This document shows, one piece after another, positions 58,301-64,000 of a stretch of 64,000 bases of DNA. Source of the stretch: Hippophae tibetana (Eukaryota; Streptophyta; Magnoliopsida; Rosales; Elaeagnaceae); NCBI GenBank assembly GCA_037013495.1, contig CM072805.1:41893169-41957168 (forward strand), given 5' to 3'. The notes beneath the pieces are model-generated. The model made no database searches. It had not been told where the DNA came from and was given only the letters and a program-made list of their open reading frames with translations. The position numbers and the translations under genes were made by a program. Every line of letters starts with the position of its first letter. Position 1 is the first letter of the stretch.

Positions 58301-61300
58301 CTTGTTTACATGAATGTTTCTCTATACTGTGCTTGTTTGGGTTTGCATTGTGCATTTGTATGTCATTGTCTTTAGGACTCTTGACTTACATGTGTTGCTT
58401 CAACTAAACTTGTGTGTTTAGTTAGCACTCCTGTTGTTTGGGGTGTTGACCCTATCTAAACGTGTCTTTTGTCTCTGTGTTGGAACTTGAGCCTTTCTCA
58501 CATGCGTAGATGTTTTTATAGCATCCTTTGTTTCTTTTCTCTTGAGAGTGTTATCTATGTTGCTCATTAATTAGTTTCGTTATGTCTCCTAACTAGCGAT
58601 GATATGAGTGTTACCAATGATCTCTTTTGAAGCAGCAGTGTACAATTTGTTGTATTTTCTCTCTCTAGAGGCAACATTGTATGGTTTATACTAATGATAT
58701 CTCTTGACGCATATCCTTATCTTTTTTACCTATGATCTCCTTTGAGATTATCTTTGTCATCTCACTTGTTTGTTTGTTTAAAACTATGTTTATTTTCCTT
58801 TGTTGCTTTAAAAATAATATATATGGATGTCTATGGTCATTTGACATTATCCTTCTCTCTTTCTCTCTCTTCCTAGAATTGTTATTCATGTTCCTCTGTT
58901 TAGTTTGTTGACTGCAAATATAATGAAGTTAATATGGACTTGGTTGGTTTTTGAGTGGCATGCATTCTTGAAATGAAATGTGTTTTCATTGAGCATATGT
59001 ATGGCTAAATTCTTGTGTTGAATTTGAAAAAAAAAATTCTTATACACATGTTATAACTCTGTGAATTTGTATGAATATTTTGAAAGGTTTGTGTGGATTT
59101 TTACTTTGATGATTTGTAGACTCTAACAAGTTGTAGAATCCACTTTAGTATCTCTTGAGGTGAAATTCTAGGTATTACTTTGATAGAGAGGATTTAGAAA
59201 AAAAATGAATCGTTTGAACCTTTCAAGCCACCAATCTTTACCCCTTTTGAGTCATTATGTTATCTCTTCATTTCTTTGCACCTATATTGGCTTAGCACAA
59301 ATGTTGTATCATGTATACCCTTTGTTGTGCATGTATGTTCTAGGAATGTGTGTTTTATACTCTTGGTTTTATTTGAAAAAATTATTAAAAAATGAGGGGA
59401 AAAACAAAAGAAATCTATTAAAAAATGAGTGAAATCTATTAAAAAAAGAGAGAAAGAAATGATGATAAAAAGAGGTGTGAATTACTGAATTTGATGTGTA
59501 GTTCTCAAAACAACTATATTGTTGAATGAATTTTGAGAAGTAAAGAGTAAATAACTCATGTTTAAGGCATTTTTGTCATGGACATATTGGATTGTTTTTG
59601 GATGGACAAAGGCATGTTTGAGTCGTAATGTCATATCTCTCCTATCCATACCTCAACCTATCATTACAAGCTTTAAAAGACCTATTTATTTCTTCTAGGT
59701 TGGCACTTAATTTAGTGGATAAAGAGGCTAAATGTAAACATATGAAGTTGTTTCTATTTGAGTCTATATTTCTATTTGCTTAGTTCACATAAGCATATCT
59801 TAAAAACATATAAAGTAAGCAAGTTAGCAAATCACATGTTGTGCATCTCATCAAAAATTTAATCATACCTTTACATGAATGTTTTATAGATTGATAGCCT
59901 TGTGGATGTTTTAGTTGAATGTTTTGGTTTATCTTTAAAAGCCTTCTTGTTTTTGTCTTACCCTACCTATTGTTTCTTCCACTAGTTTCTCTATCACATT
60001 TATGTGCAGAGGACAAAGAATTACCTTCTCTAGAGATAATATTAGTAATTTATTACCTCTTCTCGTTGTTCGGTTTCCTTCTTTTCCTGTAATCCCTTTT
60101 GAGTTTGAAAATGTCATGGATATGCATCGATTTTAAGCTTTTGCTCAAGGTGTTGTGGCTTCTTATCATCCTGTTGTACCTCATGTTCATGATTCACCCA
60201 TTTCTTCAGCTTCAGTCAGACCTCACCCTATTGGTTCCAAAGGCCCTCTTCACTCTTGTACTTCTTTTATTGACCCATTGTTCTCTATGTTTTATTTCCT
60301 TTGAACAACTTGATGCCAATGTTCTTAATCCTCAATTTACTTTGCCATCTTTTGCCTTTATAGTTGTTGAACAATCTTCTCGCAATGGTGTTCATAGGAA
60401 TGATGATGTAGAAGAGGGAGACAAAGAGTGTTAAACTTCTTTTATTTTTCTTGTTGCTTTAGTTTGTTTCAACTCTTTCCTTTAGCAGTTTGTAAAATAA
60501 TGTTTATTTAATGAGACTAAGTATGTTGTGTTCCTTTCTCTCCTTCTGTATTACTTGTTGTCTACTGTGTGTAGATGTTTTTGTTTTGAAAAGTTTTGAT
60601 AGTGTAGAATGCATAACATGTTTATTGCCTTACATGCATACTTTCAGGGGAAAAATGTGTGTAAAATACATGTTAGCAAAGGGAGTGTTATGATTGTTTT
60701 GCATTCCTGTTGTTTTTTTCCTATTTATGAATTTATATTATGTTGTTTTTGTGATGCTTCCTTCTTCTTAACATCATTTTTGCTTAAATAGGATTGTTAG
60801 TATGACTTGTTACAGGCATTGTTTACAATCTCTTGTGTCACTTGTCTTTCTATATGTGTGTGCATAGTATGGGATATGGTTACAAGATTGAATACACCTA
60901 AGTGTTATTGAGATAAGACAGTTGAATCAATAGGCATATGTCAACTTGGAAAATAATTGAACTCCTAGTCAACTTCATCTTTAGGATTCATTGACACATT
61001 TATGTGTTCTTGTTTGGGGGAAGATAATTGAGCGACTAGAAGTATGTCAACTTGAAAGATAGTTGGACTTCTAGTCAATGTCTTCTTACATATTCACTAA
61101 CACATTTATGTGCCATTGGTGTTTGACTTTCCATCCTATCGATATGTTTTATGCACATTGTGAATCCCCTTAAAACCTTTGAAGGATGAATGAACGATAG
61201 AAAGAAATTTAGGATTATTGCTTGAGGCACGATTCATGTAGAAGAAATACTTGATATTTTGTATGTTGAAAGCCTAAAAAAAATTCAAGTAGTATTAGTC

Positions 61301-61535
61301 AAGTAGAATTTACAAATAATAACTGCACATAAATGTGGTTTCTACTATCACATGTAATTCAGGTAATATATAATTATTAATTTTCTTTGTGGCATAAAAA
61401 ATTGGAATACATTAATTTCAAAGTGGTCTACCTACCATTTCTAAATTTAAAAAACCATTTCGTCTTCTCATAAAAGAATTCAAGGATTTAACAGTGGGCT
61501 ACTTGAGTTAATTCATTTCCTAACCATATATAGCT
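55301..61535. other. Large intergenic region without recognised genes
   Basis: From 55300 to 56900 the DNA is AT-rich, with a (TA)n run near 55793-55811. From about 57000 to 61300 the plus strand is strongly T-rich and A-poor, with many CTT and TGTT words. A possible LTR-type primer site (CGGTATCAAAACTGG) lies at 57695-57709. A short open frame (60099-60434) has no recognised domain. A 105 bp imperfect tandem repeat lies near 60938-61150. I cannot support any gene here. It may be an old unclassified retroelement. Confidence 0.4.
60938..61150. repeat. Imperfect tandem repeat, about 105 bp unit
   Basis: TATGTCAACTTGGAAAATAA at 60938 and TATGTCAACTTGAAAGATAG at 61043 begin two related units. 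Each continues with a CTAGTCAA word and ends in CACATTTATGTG. Divergence is higher than in the other tandem repeats of this window. Confidence 0.7.
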
Positions 61536-63596
61536 TTAATTTAATGGACATTGCTGAAATGAAAGAGACTTTGTTTTTGAAGTTTTAGTCTTCATCTCGG
61601 AAGACAATATATCTAAGACAAAGTAGATCGTACCAAACTCAGGATGCGAATTATCTCCAGAAAGAAATACATGGCTGCTGTCATTTACCTCAATCCAACT
61701 GCAACCTGGCTGCTTCTTAACTCCTCCGCATTTCATTCTAGTCCAAATCCTTTCAGCATCTTTTCTTCTTCCACAAATCAGATACATTTCAACCAAAATT
61801 AAATACACACCAGAATTCCAAGGTTCTAAAACCAAAATATTTTCCCCAGCAATCTGAGCAATCTCGATTTTATTGTGGATTCTACAAGCTCCGAGCAATG
61901 CCCCCCAGACACTTGCAGGAACTTCAATTCCATCATCCATCATTTGATCTATGAGACTCCTTGCATCATCTATGAGACCAAATCTTCCAAGTAAATCAAC
62001 CAAACAAGTATAATGCTCACTTGTTGGCTGAATAAAATACTCATATTTCATGACATGGAAAAAGTATCTACCTTGGTTCACTAGTCCTGCATGGCTACAA
62101 GCAGACAGAACACCAACAAAGGTTATGTCATCAGGTTTAACATCTTTTGATCTCATTTGTTCAAACATCTCCAAAGCATTTTCTCCATTACCATGGTGAG
62201 CAAACCCAGAGATTATAGAATTCCAAGAAATAACATCATGGCTTGGCATGGACGAAAATTCCAGCAAAGCAGAATCCATATTTCCACATCTTGCATACAT
62301 GGTAACCATGGCATTTGAAACAGACACATCCCTGAATCCTGTTTTTATGATGTCCACGTGAGTTTGTCTACCAAAGTGCAAGGCTGGAAAATTTGAACAG
62401 ATTGTCAAAGTGCTGGTAAATGTAGCTTCATCAGGGGATGGACCAGATTCTTTCATTCTAATATAAAGCTTTAAACCTTCTTCACCTCCATCGTTTTCTC
62501 CTAATCCAAATATTGTTGCATTATAGGCAGTTGCATCCCGATTTGGCATTACTTCAAAAAGATTAACTGCACCTCTAACTTCCCCAACCTCAAAATATCC
62601 AACCATAATATTTGTCCAGGACACAACGTCACTGTAGGGATATTTCTCAAGCAATGCATGAGCTTCCCTAACAAGTCCAATCCTCACAAGTTCCAAAATT
62701 ATTGAGTTCCACGTTTTTTGACACTTGTCAGGCATTTCCATGAAAAGATTCATGGCATCTTTGATTCTCTGATTTCTTAGTAACCCACTTATCAATTCCC
62801 TCCAAGAATTTGAATTTCTCTCTGGCATTTTATGAAATAAAGCCTCTGCTATTTCAAGATACCCACTTTTTATATAACCAAGTATCAAGTCATTCCAAGC
62901 TTGAACATCCCTCACAGGCATCTCATCAAAGAGTTCACGGGCTTTGAAAATTCTACCCATACTTACTAACCCAGATATCATTATAGTCCAAGATGCAACA
63001 TCCCGAATAGTCATTTGTTTGAAATACTCTTCAGCCAAATCCAATTTCCCAAAATTCACAAGCCCGCCAATTACCAAATTCCAAGAAATCACATCCTTCC
63101 GTTGCATAACATTAAACACTTGAATAGCCTCTCCAATCATCCCATTACGAATATACCCAGCAACCATTGAATTCCAAGTAACAACATCTCTAAAAATCAT
63201 CCCACTAAAAACACACCTAGCGCCGTCAATGTTTCCACGTTGCATCAACCCAGCAATCAAGGTGTTGTATGAAAAAATATCACGTTCAGGCATCTGATTA
63301 AATAGCTTGATGGCATTATCAAAATACCCATTTAAAAAGTAACCACGTACCATAGCATTCCAGGTAACAACGTTTCGGTGAGGCATTTCATCGAACAGTT
63401 TCTGGGCTTCATTAACGAAGCCATTTCGCATATAACTAGAGATCCTGGAGTTGAAAGGCTTTAGTTTGAGAGGGATTATTGCAGCATAATTTCCTAAAAA
63501 GAAACTATTGGCGGCAGCAGAGAGTGGTTTCGCAAGACCCAGAGAGGAAGTTGAAGGGGGCTTGAGGACACGAGAATGAAAGAAGATGAAGAGCAT
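61536..63596 (-). CDS. Pentatricopeptide repeat protein, PLS class, E/E+ type
   Basis: A single uninterrupted frame of 686 residues from the first ATG at 63596. The open frame extends 13 codons further up to a GTG, but no ATG is found there. The N-terminus is hydrophobic and Ser-rich with few acids, compatible with an organelle-targeting peptide. From about residue 45 to 550 it is a tandem array of short and long PPR motifs, of the kind DVVTWNSMVAGYIRNGMIGE. E and E+ motifs follow, including KKQPGCSWIEV near residue 627. The DYW deaminase domain is absent. Such proteins bind organellar RNA base by base, and E/E+ members mostly act in C-to-U editing with a partner supplying the deaminase. The target cannot be read reliably by eye. 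It lacks introns, as is usual for PPR genes. Confidence 0.92.
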   Translation of the reverse strand: MLFIFFHSRVLKPPSTSSLGLAKPLSAAANSFFLGNYAAIIPLKLKPFNSRISSYMRNGFVNEAQKLFDEMPHRNVVTWNAMVRGYFLNGYFDNAIKLFNQMPERDIFSYNTLIAGLMQRGNIDGARCVFSGMIFRDVVTWNSMVAGYIRNGMIGEAIQVFNVMQRKDVISWNLVIGGLVNFGKLDLAEEYFKQMTIRDVASWTIMISGLVSMGRIFKARELFDEMPVRDVQAWNDLILGYIKSGYLEIAEALFHKMPERNSNSWRELISGLLRNQRIKDAMNLFMEMPDKCQKTWNSIILELVRIGLVREAHALLEKYPYSDVVSWTNIMVGYFEVGEVRGAVNLFEVMPNRDATAYNATIFGLGENDGGEEGLKLYIRMKESGPSPDEATFTSTLTICSNFPALHFGRQTHVDIIKTGFRDVSVSNAMVTMYARCGNMDSALLEFSSMPSHDVISWNSIISGFAHHGNGENALEMFEQMRSKDVKPDDITFVGVLSACSHAGLVNQGRYFFHVMKYEYFIQPTSEHYTCLVDLLGRFGLIDDARSLIDQMMDDGIEVPASVWGALLGACRIHNKIEIAQIAGENILVLEPWNSGVYLILVEMYLICGRRKDAERIWTRMKCGGVKKQPGCSWIEVNDSSHVFLSGDNSHPEFGTIYFVLDILSSEMKTKTSKTKSLSFQQCPLN

Positions 63597-64000
63597 ACTC
63601 CATAAGTCAAAGGGCTTTACGAACTTTGAATCCACTGAACAATGACTTGAATTATCAACATACAGGCCCTCCCTGTACTACTTCGATCTAGCTTGACTGA
63701 CTGTCTTCGTCTCAACTCTCAACTGCCCAAACTCCATAACCAGTCCAACTGCGAGGCGCAAAAGTCAATTATATCACAAATTAGATATAATTTATGATAA
63801 TCTGCGTTTGGTTCGTAGAATAAAATCAGAATCGGAATATAACGAAAAGAAAACAATGTTGGTTGGTTTGACTACTGAAATTAAGCTCAGAATCAAGATT
63901 AACGTATTTGGTTTGCCATTGGAATAAAATAAAATAAAAACTGTAAATGATCTTAATACATTTACGTGTTCTAAAGTTTAAATAATGTCATTTAATTACT
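63597..64000. other. Upstream flank of the PPR gene, with a possible MITE end
   Basis: This holds the PPR 5' UTR and promoter. From about 63803 a TGCGTTTGGTTCGTAGAAT word, and a GTATTTGGTTTGCCATTGG word near 63905, resemble the GTTTGGTT ends of the element in PUR5 intron 1. The window ends before a partner end can be seen. Confidence 0.35.

Noticed and set aside
60099..60434. 111-codon plus-strand frame
   Set aside because: It has no recognisable domain and lies in T-rich DNA where hydrophobic frames arise by chance.

Overview
This is nuclear DNA from a flowering plant, almost certainly a eudicot. It is AT-rich. Its genes have GT-AG introns, and they include chloroplast- and organelle-related plant genes and a PLS-type PPR gene. 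Copia, LINE and hAT elements fill much of the rest. I cannot name the species. Exon structures were read by hand from reading frame, splice signals and remembered plant homologues; no transcript evidence was available.

Layout, left to right. (1) 519-7009, minus: a two-exon RNP1-type hnRNP gene whose 5.2 kb intron carries a 5'-truncated LINE. (2) About 8050-13278: an old copia LTR split by a 4,600 bp hAT transposon with perfect 8 bp target duplications. Its transposase is broken only by in-frame stops. (3) 14699-27945, plus: a ten-exon ARPC2B gene (ARP2/3 complex). Its third intron holds a deleted copia element with a second copia element inserted into its reverse-transcriptase region. (4) 30601-31002, plus: a broken PGR5 copy. 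(5) 31368-33368, minus: a five-exon eIF(iso)4E gene. (6) 36085-39465, minus: an eight-exon PUR5 (AIR synthase) gene with a small DNA transposon in intron 1. (7) 41486-54600, minus: a five-exon CCT-domain gene with one antisense copia element in intron 1 and another in intron 4. (8) 61536-63596, minus: an intronless PPR-E protein gene. The remaining intergenic DNA is AT-rich and contains short tandem repeats.

The six host protein-coding genes all read as intact once spliced, while every transposon gene is broken. The genes do not form a pathway. They cover RNA binding, actin nucleation, translation initiation, purine synthesis, transcriptional regulation and organelle RNA processing. From memory, the hnRNP, ARPC2B and CCT homologues lie close together on Arabidopsis chromosome 2 (about At2g33350 to At2g33410), so part of the order is probably ancestral. 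I found no undescribed defence or biosynthetic system. The most interesting features are the recently silenced hAT element, the doubly invaded CCT gene and the PGR5 pseudogene.
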